Shown: positions 43,243-51,993 of the stretch, one piece after another
Layout: every line of letters begins with the position of its first letter
Numbering within the stretch: position 1 is the first letter of the stretch
Origin: Bacteroidota bacterium
GTDB lineage: Bacteria > Bacteroidota > Bacteroidia > Cytophagales > Cyclobacteriaceae
Reading direction: 5' to 3'
NCBI GenBank assembly: GCA_018266055.1
Contig: JAFDYT010000002.1
Location: 81,657 to 145,656, forward strand
DNA length: 64,000 nucleotides
The notes under the pieces: generated by a model
Database searches by the model: none
Told to the model about the DNA's origin: nothing
The model's input: the letters and a program-made list of their open reading frames with translations, nothing else
Position numbers and translations under genes: made by a program

Positions 43243-44409
43243 TTATCCTTTGTACGTGATTCGGTATATCACGTTGGCTTGATCGTCGCTCACCAGCATA
43301 GAGCCGTCAGGCAACACTAAGACGTCTACCGGACGGCCCCACACCTTTTGTGTTGCATCGTCCATCCAACCTGAAGCAAATAGTGCGTGGCCTGTCACAT
43401 TGCTTTTTGTATCCACCTTCACCAGCGTAAGGTTGTAGCCGCTCTTCTTCGAACGATTCCAAGATCCGTGCTCGGCCACGATAATGTTATTCGCGTATTC
43501 GGCAGGAAACATTTTGCCGGTATAAAATTTCAAGCCAAGCGGCGCCACGTGAGCACCAAGTTTATCAGCAGGTTTCACAAAATCGCTGCATGGGCGCTTG
43601 TCGCCAAACTCCGGATCTTTCACGGAGCCTTCGTGGCAGTACGGATAGCCGAAGTGAAGGCCAGCCTTGGAAGCAGTATTCAATTCGCACGAAGGAATAT
43701 CGTCACCCAACATGTCGCGACCATTGTCTGTAAACCAAATTTGCTTTGTGGTAGGGTGCCAGGTAAAGCCTACGGAGTTGCGCACACCGCTGGCGAAAAC
43801 TTCAAGGCCTGTGCCGTCGGGGTTCATGCGTGTGATGCTGGCGTAGATGGGATCTTTTGATTCGCAGATGTTGCAAGGAGCACCCACGGGAACATATAAT
43901 TTACCATCCGGGCCAAAGGCAATGTACTTCCAGCCGTGGTGGGTTTCAGTCGGATATTTGTCGTACACGATTTGCGACTTGCCCGGATTATCCAATTTGC
44001 TTTCGATGCCTGCAAACTTATGAATGCGGCTTACTTCGGCCACATACAAATCGCCATTGCGGAAGGCTACGCCATTGGGCATGTTGAGGCCGGAAGCGAT
44101 AGTCCATTTTTTGTCGGCCTTACCGTCGCCATCCACATCTTTGATGGCGTACACTTTATCCTGATCGCGATTACCCACGAAGATGGTGCCGCTGGGGCTG
44201 ATTGCCAGCTGGCGGGCATTTTCTACTTCAGCAAACACGCTGATGGAAAATCCTTTCGGCAATTTTATTTTGTCCAAAGGCAAAGAGGCGCTGGCGCCTG
44301 TGATGGCCGGCGACGATGTATCGGGGCTAACTTTTTTGGTGGTCGACTGTGTGGAGAGCAAACCAGCCGCCGTCAGCAAAATGACGGGAATAGATCGTGA
44401 GATTTTCAT
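43243..44409 (-). CDS. Exported PQQ-type sugar/sorbosone dehydrogenase-like beta-propeller
   Basis: 388 aa with an N-terminal signal peptide (ISRSIPVILLTAAGLLSTQS). The six-bladed propeller of the soluble glucose/sorbosone dehydrogenase family is indicated by LPKGFSISVFAEVENARQLAISPSGTIFVGN, LYVAEVSRIHKF, PDGKLYVPVGAPCNICES, VRNSVGFTWHPTTKQIWFTDNGRD and VLVLPDGSMLVSDDQANVIYRI. DVDGDGKAD near 95 looks like a calcium loop. Whether it binds PQQ is not certain. Monocistronic, sharing a bidirectional terminator with the Tricorn gene. Confidence 0.88.
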   Translation of the reverse strand: MKISRSIPVILLTAAGLLSTQSTTKKVSPDTSSPAITGASASLPLDKIKLPKGFSISVFAEVENARQLAISPSGTIFVGNRDQDKVYAIKDVDGDGKADKKWTIASGLNMPNGVAFRNGDLYVAEVSRIHKFAGIESKLDNPGKSQIVYDKYPTETHHGWKYIAFGPDGKLYVPVGAPCNICESKDPIYASITRMNPDGTGLEVFASGVRNSVGFTWHPTTKQIWFTDNGRDMLGDDIPSCELNTASKAGLHFGYPYCHEGSVKDPEFGDKRPCSDFVKPADKLGAHVAPLGLKFYTGKMFPAEYANNIIVAEHGSWNRSKKSGYNLTLVKVDTKSNVTGHALFASGWMDDATQKVWGRPVDVLVLPDGSMLVSDDQANVIYRITYKG

Positions 44410-44496
44410 GGTTATTTAATTTCTGATGGATTCAATTTTGTTCGATTCGAAATGTACGATTAACACAGGAAAGTGCATGTTTGTTTTTATGTAAAT

Positions 44497-44648
44497 GGCC
44501 GGAGGCGCTTAGCGCTCGGCCAGGGATGGAGGCATTGTTGGAGCCCGAAATGGCCTTGTGCGGCAGGTGGCGACTGCCGACAGCCCGGTGGCCTTGCGTT
44601 TTCGCTTGGCCAGGCCGCCCGTGAAGCGCGGTTTGCAGGGCGATGTTT
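44497..44648 (+). ncRNA. GC-rich structured intergenic element (candidate RNA or repeat)
   Basis: About 150 bp, far more GC-rich than its flanks. Serial hairpins: 44497-44521 (GGCCG...CGGCC around GGCGC/GCGCT); a CGGCAG/CTGCCG stem with loop GTGGCGA; and GGCC-TT-GCG-TTTT-CGC-TT-GGCC closing on itself. GGCC recurs at several stem bases. A stop-free frame exists but looks fortuitous. It ends about 25 bp before the ABC-F promoter. It may be a structured RNA or a dispersed repeat family; no Rfam class recognised. Confidence 0.4.
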
Positions 44649-44673
44649 TTAAAAATTGTAAACCTGAAAAGGC

Positions 44674-44681
44674 TACCTTTG
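44674..44681 (+). promoter_or_regulatory. -7 promoter element of the ABC-F gene
   Basis: TACCTTTG matches TAnnTTTG and lies 15 bp before the ATG at 44697, so the expected transcript would have a leader of only about 8-10 nt. Confidence 0.5.
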
Positions 44682-44696
44682 CCGCGATTTTAGTTT

Positions 44697-46610
44697 ATGA
44701 TTTCTGTTTCCAATATCTCGTACTTTATAGGCGGGCGCGCGCTGTACGAAAATGCGTCGATGTTTATCAGGCCCAACGACAAGATCGGGCTGATAGGCTT
44801 GAATGGTCGCGGCAAGTCGACGCTGCTAAAAATTTTGAACGGCGAGTTGACGGTGAATGCCGGCTCGATCAGCAAGGCCAAAGATTGCACGATTGGTTTT
44901 CTCAATCAGGACCTCCTCTCCTACCAAACCGACGACGCTATCCTTACGGTAGCGATGGAGGCGTTTAAGGAAGCCGTGGAGACGCAGCGCCAACTGGAAA
45001 AAGTAATTCACCAACTGGAGACGGAATACAGCGACGAACTGGTGGATAAGCTCACGAAGCTTCAGGAAAAATTTGAACACCTCGACGGCTACTCGATGCA
45101 AGCCAAAGCCGAGGAAATCCTGGAGGGGATTGGCTTCTCGACAAAAGATCTGCACAGACCTTTGCGGGAATTTTCGGGAGGGTGGCGCATGCGCGTGATG
45201 CTGGCCAAACTGCTGTTGGAAAAGCCGTCGTGCCTGATGCTCGATGAGCCTACCAACCACCTTGACCTTCCGTCGATTGAGTGGGTAGAAAATTATTTGC
45301 GCAATTACGAAGGTGCAGTAATCATTGTATCGCACGACCGTACTTTTCTTGACAATGTGATCACCAAAACCGTGGACGTGACCAACCAACAGTTGGTGAC
45401 CTACGAAGGCAATTATTCTTTTTATCTTAAGGAGAAAGAGTTGCGCGAAGAAATTCAGCAAGGCGCATACGAAAACCAGCAAGCAAAAATCCGGCAGACG
45501 GAACGCTTCATTGAGCGCTTTCGTGCGAAAGCTACAAAGTCGAAGCAAGTTCAGTCGCGCGTGAAGGCGCTGGATCGCATGGAGAAAATTGAGGAAGTGG
45601 TGAGCGACGTGGCGGAAGTGAATTTTAAGTTTACCTTCAAGCAACCCTCGGGTCGCCATGTGGTGACGCTCAAAGATGTTTCGAAATCGTATGGCCCACT
45701 CGACATATTGAAACGCACCAGCGCCACCATTGAGCGTGGGGATAAGATTGCACTCATCGGTGCGAACGGAAAAGGAAAGTCTACCTTGCTGCGGCTGCTG
45801 GCCAACACCGAAGAAATTGATGGCGAGCGCACGATTGGCTACAATGTGATTTATGGATTCTTCGCGCAGCACCAGCTGGAGTCGCTGCATGTGGAAAACG
45901 AAATTCTAGACGAGTTGAAGCAGGCTGGCAGCGGAAAGACAGAGCAAGAGTTGCGCAATGTGCTCGGCTGCTTTTTATTTTCTGACGAAGATGTGTTTAA
46001 GAAAATTAAAGTGCTTTCCGGCGGCGAGAAATCGCGCGTGGCCCTGGCGAAGACGCTGATTTCAGAAGCGAATTTTTTGTTGCTGGATGAGCCAACCAAT
46101 CACCTGGATTTTATTTCTGAAAATATCCTTATCCAAGCACTGCAGCAATTTCAAGGCACGTTTGTCACGGTGAGCCACAACCGGCATTTTGTAAGTCAGA
46201 TCGCTAACAAAATCTGGTATATCGAGAATCACGAGATCAAGGAATATCCGGGTACGTACGAAGAGTATGAATATTGGAGAAAGAAAAACGAGGTTTCGTC
46301 TGTCGTTGCTCCTGCCCCGAAAAAAGAAGCTCCAAAAAAAGAATCAAAGCCTGCGAACCCCGCGCCAGAAAATCAAAACAAATTGAACGCACTGAATAAA
46401 GACCTCAGCAAGACGGAAGCGCGCATTCAGCAATTGGCGAAGGAAAAGGAAAATGTGGAGCTTGAGCTTTCAAAACCGGAAGTGTACGGCAACCCCAACA
46501 AACTCATGGAAGTGCAACAGCGATTTGAAAAAGTAGATGCACAGTTGGAAGAAGAAAACAAACGATGGGAATCCATCGCGCTTGAAATCGAAGAACTGGA
46601 AGGAAAGTAA
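44697..46610 (+). CDS. ABC-F family ATPase (ribosome-associated)
   Basis: 637 aa with two ABC domains and no membrane segment. Domain 1: Walker A GLNGRGKST (34-42), signature FSGGWRMR near 160, Walker B CLMLDEPTNHLDLPS. The inter-domain linker near 245-310 is rich in Arg/Lys/Gln (RQTERFIERFRAKATKSKQVQSR), the P-site tRNA interaction motif arm. Domain 2: GANGKGKST, LSGGEKSRVALAK, LLLDEPTNHLDF. The C-terminal coiled coil (about 550-637) resembles Uup. ABC-F proteins act on the ribosomal E site. Nothing points to antibiotic resistance; it reads as the housekeeping Uup/YdiF-type paralogue. Confidence 0.94.
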   Translation: MISVSNISYFIGGRALYENASMFIRPNDKIGLIGLNGRGKSTLLKILNGELTVNAGSISKAKDCTIGFLNQDLLSYQTDDAILTVAMEAFKEAVETQRQLEKVIHQLETEYSDELVDKLTKLQEKFEHLDGYSMQAKAEEILEGIGFSTKDLHRPLREFSGGWRMRVMLAKLLLEKPSCLMLDEPTNHLDLPSIEWVENYLRNYEGAVIIVSHDRTFLDNVITKTVDVTNQQLVTYEGNYSFYLKEKELREEIQQGAYENQQAKIRQTERFIERFRAKATKSKQVQSRVKALDRMEKIEEVVSDVAEVNFKFTFKQPSGRHVVTLKDVSKSYGPLDILKRTSATIERGDKIALIGANGKGKSTLLRLLANTEEIDGERTIGYNVIYGFFAQHQLESLHVENEILDELKQAGSGKTEQELRNVLGCFLFSDEDVFKKIKVLSGGEKSRVALAKTLISEANFLLLDEPTNHLDFISENILIQALQQFQGTFVTVSHNRHFVSQIANKIWYIENHEIKEYPGTYEEYEYWRKKNEVSSVVAPAPKKEAPKKESKPANPAPENQNKLNALNKDLSKTEARIQQLAKEKENVELELSKPEVYGNPNKLMEVQQRFEKVDAQLEEENKRWESIALEIEELEGK

Positions 46611-46615
46611 AAAAT

Positions 46616-47293
46616 CTATTTCCAACCCACGGACATAGACAGTTGCACGCGAGTCATGTCTTGCGTGATGTCGGTAGTTGAAATTGGTTGCGCAACAAAA
46701 TCACATGCAGGGCAACCCCAATATTGATAGTAATTGCTGGAGTAAAAAATTCGTTGAAACTTATAGCCTACTGCAAAGGCTAATTTCACGTCGTGGTATT
46801 TAATCCGATAACCCAACTGTGGGTTGATCATCCGGCCGCCTGATACTTTGGAATAAGGATCATACATATAGGTCGCATACACTCCATTGCGCACAAACCA
46901 GGGATGCGCCGCTCCGTAAGTCATCTGAAGAAAAAGTGCATTTTTATTTTTGTTGCCAATCACATCCCAACTTGCCATAAAAAAAACAGGAAGCGTTTGC
47001 CAGTTTTGATAACTGTCGATGCCAACACCAAGGCCTGCCCGAAGTTTTCGGCCTATGGTTAGACCATGCACAGTAGAGCCACTGAAGGTTACATCCTTTC
47101 CCTGATCGCATGAACTACAGCCAATCAGTGTGCCCGCCTGAACGGCAAAAAAATATCCCACATATTTTGAAGCCGATACTGGCTTCGCATTTTGAGTAGC
47201 AGACTGAGTTTGGTGAAGTGAATCCTGAGCTGTAGCATTCACTGAGATAAAATAGCCACTAACCAAAACTACGATAAGTCTCAACGTCTTCAT
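46616..47293 (-). CDS. Outer-membrane beta-barrel-like hypothetical protein
   Basis: 225 aa with a signal peptide (LRLIVVLVSGYFISVNATAQ). Alternating amphipathic strands (LRAGLGVGIDSYQNW, KNALFLQMTYGAAHPWF, VKLAFAVGYKFQRIF, MTRVQLSMSVGWK) suggest a small barrel, although the last residue is Lys rather than Phe. Two CxxC pairs occur (GCSSC; WGCPAC). Its ATGA overlap with the LVIVD gene upstream shows coupled expression; the pair may form one surface unit. No family recognised. Confidence 0.72.
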   Translation of the reverse strand: MKTLRLIVVLVSGYFISVNATAQDSLHQTQSATQNAKPVSASKYVGYFFAVQAGTLIGCSSCDQGKDVTFSGSTVHGLTIGRKLRAGLGVGIDSYQNWQTLPVFFMASWDVIGNKNKNALFLQMTYGAAHPWFVRNGVYATYMYDPYSKVSGGRMINPQLGYRIKYHDVKLAFAVGYKFQRIFYSSNYYQYWGCPACDFVAQPISTTDITQDMTRVQLSMSVGWK

Positions 47294-48591
47294 TTTACAA
47301 TACTGATTTTGCTGAGAAGTTTGATGTTCTTAGGCTGTGAGTAATCGTACTGATACAAGCCGTCAGTACCAATCACCATCGCCACGTTTTGATAGGGAAT
47401 CAGATCCACTGCATTGATATTTGGGTAGTGCGCTATCATTCGTGCACCAATGCTGTCGGGATTGCTGGCATCGTACACTTTGAGTCCGTCGGCGCCATCG
47501 CAAATGAATAGTGTGTTTTGATCGATGCCCAGGCCATGAGGGTTGGTCATCTTATAGGTATTTCTTAATGAAGGGCTTTTCAAATTGGTGATGTCAATGA
47601 CTTGCAGTTCGTTGGTGTTGTTGTGGCAGATGTCGCCGTTGTACAGCGTTACATATGCATAGTTGCCCTGCACCACTACCGGGTCGCAGCTGTAAATGTG
47701 GTCGTAGGTGCTGAGCAAAAGTGGCTGGTCAGGAGAAGCCAGATCAAAAATTGCCATGCCGGCGCGCGATCCGATAAAAAGATTTTCGCCGTAAGGGAAA
47801 ACCGTTTCAGGCCAGGAAAGAAGAGTGACATCGGCCTTGCGCTGCGGTTGAGCTGCATTAGATATATCAGCAACGGCCAATGTTGTTCCATCGATGGCAT
47901 ACAAGAAATTCTTTGCGATAGTGAAACGAGCCATCGATCCGCTGATTCCGGTAGTGGGGTTGGTGGGCAGCGCAGCAGTGCTAGTAGCGGAATTTGCCGC
48001 CTGGGCAAAGGCAATGCCTTTGTCATAATAAATCCCACCCCAGGTTTGCAGCGCACTCGGTCCGCAATTATTCTCTTGCACCGACACAGCGCTGGTCTTT
48101 TCCCAGTTAGTGACAATACCTTTTACCGGATCCGCATAAAAACCAAACGTGTTATAATTTTTAAAAAAACCTTCAATGCGGTTTACCTCCTTGATTGCCG
48201 ACCAATCTGACACATCAAACATGACAAGGTCAATGTAACTATCGGCGTATAAAGTGTTCCCTTCTATCGCAAGGTCAAAGTTTCCGGGGATTTTTAAAAA
48301 ACCAGAAGCTACCGGCGACGATGGATTTGAATTGTCAATCAGATGAATGCCTTTGCCCACTTCATTGATATAAAGTTTCTGGTCTTTCCAATAAATCTTT
48401 CCGGGTGTATTAAGTGGAATTGAATTACTCAAGCCAGTGGTCGTTTTGATTTCGGCCATGGTGGTATAAACTGGCTGATAATAATAGTAGGTAGTTTTTA
48501 CCTGGCACTTGTCGGCACAGCCTACAAGAAGCAAGTGCACTGTGATCATCATTAGAAGTGATGACAGTCCGTAGATAATAATCTTTTTCAT
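47290..48591 (-). CDS. LVIVD-repeat lipoprotein
   Basis: 433 aa. Lipobox at HLLLVGC (Cys25). The body has LVIVD-type propeller repeats (GIHLIDNSNPSSPVASGFLKIPG, LVMFDVSDWSAIKEV, MAIFDLASPDQPLLLSTYDH, LQVIDITNLKSPSLRNTYKM, GLKVYDASNPDSIGARMIAH). Such proteins are common, poorly characterised surface lipoproteins of Bacteroidetes. Overlaps the downstream beta-barrel gene by 4 nt. Confidence 0.88.
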   Translation of the reverse strand: MKKIIIYGLSSLLMMITVHLLLVGCADKCQVKTTYYYYQPVYTTMAEIKTTTGLSNSIPLNTPGKIYWKDQKLYINEVGKGIHLIDNSNPSSPVASGFLKIPGNFDLAIEGNTLYADSYIDLVMFDVSDWSAIKEVNRIEGFFKNYNTFGFYADPVKGIVTNWEKTSAVSVQENNCGPSALQTWGGIYYDKGIAFAQAANSATSTAALPTNPTTGISGSMARFTIAKNFLYAIDGTTLAVADISNAAQPQRKADVTLLSWPETVFPYGENLFIGSRAGMAIFDLASPDQPLLLSTYDHIYSCDPVVVQGNYAYVTLYNGDICHNNTNELQVIDITNLKSPSLRNTYKMTNPHGLGIDQNTLFICDGADGLKVYDASNPDSIGARMIAHYPNINAVDLIPYQNVAMVIGTDGLYQYDYSQPKNIKLLSKISIVK

Positions 48592-48647
48592 GGCTGCGAT
48601 TGGGTTTCAAAAAGATAGACACCCCGCTCCGCCGAAGAGTTGGAACG

Positions 48648-50075
48648 CTACTTAAAAATATAACGGAAACGGAAGCCGATATCCCACACCATGTTATTAC
48701 CCGTAGCAGGGCTTGTTGATTTTAAAATGGGAGCAAAAGAATACCGAACTCCCGGCACCACGGATAAACGATAATGACGGCCAAGTTTATAACTCACTTC
48801 ACTGCTCATCAGTCCGGAGAAATTTACCGCACGGTATGGAGAATCCTGACCGGACCCTTGTGAATAACTTTGTCTTTGACCTGTAGGATCCGTCAAGGTA
48901 TTGCGAATAAAAAAGTCGGTGGATATCCCTGAGTTCAATTGCAGACCGACTTTCCGATCCAAAAACAAATAGCCTGCTTGCACAGGCACCGAAACAAATT
49001 CATTAGCACTGGTGATGGCGTAGGGAGAAGTTGTATTAGCCATTGCGGTTGAGTTGTAGGCGTAGTTGGCTACTGAAGACAACGAATTGGGTGCGTTGAT
49101 GTTTGTTGTTGTCCCCGACGACAGATTTGAATACTGTACTCCCGATTGCACCACGATCCGGTTTGACACCCGCATTCCTGCCAGCATTCCGTACGAATAA
49201 CTGCTGCCTGTGTTAACGTTTCCGCTGGATGCTGACTGAAAGGAAGAGCTTCCATAAAGCGAATTGGATGTAGCCAATGTGCTGAAGCTTCCACTGGCCG
49301 CAGTGACAGACGCCCAAAAATGTTCATGGTTAATTTTTTCGGAACGTGGCTCAATCATAAAAGCTCCCGGAATTGCAGGTAGCTTGCGTACCAACTCTTC
49401 GCGCACAGGCTCGCCATCGATTTCAACGATTGGCAACGTTCCCGCTTCAGGGATTGCTGCCAGTGCTACTGAGGAATGATTCTCTTTTTTCAATTCAGTT
49501 TCAGTCCGGTCAATAAGATTTGCCGAGACTACAGTTTGTGTGGACTGTATTTGCAATGGATCAATAGCTGCATTGTTAGACGGAAGCCGGTCCGCTGATT
49601 CCTTTTTTGTATTCGCAAAAGACTCCGCTGTTTTTTGCTTCGGATTTGAAAACGAATTTTTAGCTTTCTCCTTACTCACTTGCTGGAGTTGGCTGGGTTG
49701 CTCCTTTTTTAATGAAGATGAAGTACTCGGGTTATCATTCCCATTATTTTTGTTTTCGTTAAGATCAGCGATTGTTTTTTTCTCCTCTTTATTAAAAGCT
49801 TTGTTTTCGGTAGCCTTACCCTTTTCTTTGTTTTTATCAGCAACCAATTTTTCGTTTTCATTCCATCGGTAAACACCAAATCCACCTACCAGCAAGGCAA
49901 ACAAAACCGAGGCAGCCGCAAGACGCTGATAAAACACGACGCGTTTTTTCATAGAAGAACTCTCGGCATTGGCCAATTCAAGGTCAATCCCCGTCCATAC
50001 CGCATTCGAGGGAGTTACTTCCGCTCCCTCAAACGCATCCCTCCATTCTTCCTCAAACTTTTTCTCTGCTTTCAT
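48648..50075 (-). CDS. Putative transmembrane anti-sigma factor with C-terminal beta-barrel-like domain
   Basis: 475 aa. The N-terminus (EEEWRDAFEGAEVTPSNAVWTGIDLELA, about 7-36) resembles the short cytoplasmic sigma-binding segment of Bacteroidetes anti-sigma factors. One membrane helix is at about 51-68 (LAAASVLFALLVGGFGVY). A long Lys/Asn/Glu-rich low-complexity periplasmic spacer spans about 72-170. The C-terminal 220 residues read as outer-membrane strands (YGMLAGMRVSNRIVVQSGVQYSNL, VPVQAGYLFLDRKVGLQLNSGIS, RLSVVPGVRYSFAP, NMVWDIGFRFRYIFK). It overlaps the ECF sigma gene by 23 nt. Inner-membrane helix plus barrel in one chain would span the envelope. Role as anti-sigma is inferred from context. 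Confidence 0.72.
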   Translation of the reverse strand: MKAEKKFEEEWRDAFEGAEVTPSNAVWTGIDLELANAESSSMKKRVVFYQRLAAASVLFALLVGGFGVYRWNENEKLVADKNKEKGKATENKAFNKEEKKTIADLNENKNNGNDNPSTSSSLKKEQPSQLQQVSKEKAKNSFSNPKQKTAESFANTKKESADRLPSNNAAIDPLQIQSTQTVVSANLIDRTETELKKENHSSVALAAIPEAGTLPIVEIDGEPVREELVRKLPAIPGAFMIEPRSEKINHEHFWASVTAASGSFSTLATSNSLYGSSSFQSASSGNVNTGSSYSYGMLAGMRVSNRIVVQSGVQYSNLSSGTTTNINAPNSLSSVANYAYNSTAMANTTSPYAITSANEFVSVPVQAGYLFLDRKVGLQLNSGISTDFFIRNTLTDPTGQRQSYSQGSGQDSPYRAVNFSGLMSSEVSYKLGRHYRLSVVPGVRYSFAPILKSTSPATGNNMVWDIGFRFRYIFK

Positions 50076-50607
50076 AACTAACTTTCTTCTTTTCCAATTT
50101 TGCCTGCAGCAAGATTTTCGCGCGGTTGTACTGCGACTTTGATGTACCCTCGCTTACTCCAAGCATTTCGGCAATTTCCTTATGACCATACCCTTCTATG
50201 GCGAACAAGTTAAAGATCACACGGCAGCCATCCGGAAGGGTCTGTACAATCGATATCAGTTCCGATAAATTAAAGTCGGCCAGGCTAATGCTTTCATCTT
50301 CTTTCAACCCGGCATCTTCCACATCTACCATCGGCAGGAGATAGAGTTTTTGGCGCTGATAATTTAAAGCCGTGTTGATGATAATGCGAGTCATCCAGGT
50401 TTCCAGTTTTGACTCGAAGCGAAATGACTTGAGATTATTGAATATCTTAATAAATCCTTCTTGTAGCATGTCTTCAGCCTCGGGTATGCTCCGCCCATAG
50501 CGCATGCACACGGCCATCATCTTCCGACAATAGCGGTCGTAAAACGCCTTTTGCGCTGCCCTTTCGCCCTTGGCGCATCCATTTATCAGCTCCTTTTCAC
50601 TGAGCAT
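50053..50607 (-). CDS. ECF-type RNA polymerase sigma factor
   Basis: 184 aa sigma-70 family protein with only regions 2 and 4. Region 2 spans about 8-95 (AFYDRYCRKMMAVCMRYGRSIPEAEDMLQEGFIKIFNNLKSF, then ETWMTRIIINTALNYQRQ). Region 4 spans about 120-175 (VQTLPDGCRVIFNLFAIEGYGHKEIAEMLGVSEGTSKSQYNRAKILLQAKL), including its helix-turn-helix. It is probably held inactive by the membrane protein encoded by the next, overlapping gene. Target regulon unknown; the T9SS plug gene is divergent to it, 95 bp away. Confidence 0.96.
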   Translation of the reverse strand: MLSEKELINGCAKGERAAQKAFYDRYCRKMMAVCMRYGRSIPEAEDMLQEGFIKIFNNLKSFRFESKLETWMTRIIINTALNYQRQKLYLLPMVDVEDAGLKEDESISLADFNLSELISIVQTLPDGCRVIFNLFAIEGYGHKEIAEMLGVSEGTSKSQYNRAKILLQAKLEKKKVSYESREKV

Positions 50608-50689
50608 TCCTCTTCGGTCTGGTTATTTGACACCTCTACTCCTGTCCAGGTTGGAATATCCGGTTCACTTTTTCGTTTAGTTTTTACTT

Positions 50690-50697
50690 TACCTTTG
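50690..50697 (+). promoter_or_regulatory. -7 element abutting the T9SS plug gene (leaderless layout)
   Basis: TACCTTTG matches TAnnTTTG. The ATG starts only 5 bp after it, so transcription from this element would begin at or next to the start codon. Confidence 0.5.
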
Positions 50698-50702
50698 AAT
50701 TC

Positions 50703-51992
50703 ATGAAACGAATATCCGCTTTCCTTCACCCAATTGCACGAACAATAATCAGTATAGCGCTGATCTTTTTTAACTCCGGGCTACTCGCCCAAAAAACCCT
50801 TTCTTTCAGCGACGAGGTGTATGAAGAGCAAATCAAAACCGTGCAGTTATACCCGAACATGGGTGGCGCTCAGGATTTTCTTCAACCTGCGGCTACACAA
50901 GTAGCGCAGCAAAACCTGCTGCTCGAGTTCGATGACCTTCAGGATCAGCGCAGCAATTATTATGTGAAGTTAATTCACTGCAACTTCGATTGGACCCGGT
51001 CGTCGTTGAGCGATCTCGATTTTATGGATAACTACAATGAATACCCGCTGACCGATTACCAGCTCTCGGGCACCACGCATGTGCGGTATATTCATTACCG
51101 CTTTCAGGTACCGCCGGTAAAATTACCCGGCAATTATTTGTTGATGCTGTATCGCGACGACGTAAAGAATATAGTGCTATCCCGACGCATGATGGTGTAC
51201 GACTCGCAGATCGGACTTACCAAAGATGATCTTTTTATCGGACAGGGAGCACTGAATCGGGCGATGCAGCAATTCAATTTTATTCTGGATTACAGCGACA
51301 TCACCATACTCAATCCCATGGAAACGGTTCACGTGAACATCCGGCAAAATCAACGTTGGGATAATGCGAAGTTCAATCTGCAACCCAGTTTTTTGCGCGA
51401 CGATCAGAGCCAGTTGGAATATAAATCGCAAGACGACAGCCGACAGTTTAGCGGCGGCAATGAATTTCGTTTTGTCGATTTCAGATCGTTGAATAATCCC
51501 GGGGTGAATACCGGCCGGATCATCAAGTCGGTAAAACCGTACGAGCTGTATCTCGCGATTGATGTGCCCCGCGCCGAAGTTGCGTATTCACAGACCAAAG
51601 ACCTTGACGGATGTTTCATCATCGACAACATCGACTATGGAGAGCCAGCCACTACGGGTAATTATTTGTATGTCAACTTTGCCTTGAAAACCGGCTCACC
51701 GTACGAAGGCGATGTCTATCTGGTCGGCAAGTTCAACGACTATCGGCGCACTGAAGAAAACAAAATGAAGTTCAACGCCGCTTCAGGCATGTACGAATCA
51801 CGACAATTTGTAAAACAAGGTTGGTACGAATACCAATACATTCTGGCATCAAAAAATAATGCCGAAACGGTAATTGAAGGATCGCACTTCGAAACAGAAA
51901 ACGTGTATGAAGTGGCCATCTACAATCATCCGTTCCGGCCTAATGCCGACTTGCTAATCGGCTATTATTTAATTCCTGTTAATCCTCACTGA
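50703..51992 (+). CDS. Type IX secretion system plug protein (DUF5103 family)
   Basis: 429 aa with a signal peptide (TIISIALIFFNSGLLAQ). Recognised as the DUF5103 family by VYEEQIKTVQLYPNMG, NLLLEFDDLQDQRSNYYVKLIHCNFDWTRSSLSDLDFMDNYNEYPL and the C-terminal LPGNYLLMLYRDD...YEVAIYNHPFRPNADLLIGYY. In Flavobacterium the plug protein closes the periplasmic end of the giant SprA translocon channel. Roughly three Ig-like beta domains are likely. Monocistronic, divergent from the ECF sigma gene and convergent with the BNR gene. Confidence 0.9.
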   Translation: MKRISAFLHPIARTIISIALIFFNSGLLAQKTLSFSDEVYEEQIKTVQLYPNMGGAQDFLQPAATQVAQQNLLLEFDDLQDQRSNYYVKLIHCNFDWTRSSLSDLDFMDNYNEYPLTDYQLSGTTHVRYIHYRFQVPPVKLPGNYLLMLYRDDVKNIVLSRRMMVYDSQIGLTKDDLFIGQGALNRAMQQFNFILDYSDITILNPMETVHVNIRQNQRWDNAKFNLQPSFLRDDQSQLEYKSQDDSRQFSGGNEFRFVDFRSLNNPGVNTGRIIKSVKPYELYLAIDVPRAEVAYSQTKDLDGCFIIDNIDYGEPATTGNYLYVNFALKTGSPYEGDVYLVGKFNDYRRTEENKMKFNAASGMYESRQFVKQGWYEYQYILASKNNAETVIEGSHFETENVYEVAIYNHPFRPNADLLIGYYLIPVNPH

Positions 51993-51993
51993 T

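Noticed and set aside
44558-44968. 136-codon frame over the GC-rich structured element and the ABC-F start
   Set aside because: The stop-free length follows from high GC and it overlaps the start of the well-supported ABC-F gene in another frame.
44826-45890. 354-codon minus-strand frame opposite the ABC-F gene
   Set aside because: Shadow caused by codon bias of the real gene; Phe/His/Gln-rich composition without any motif.
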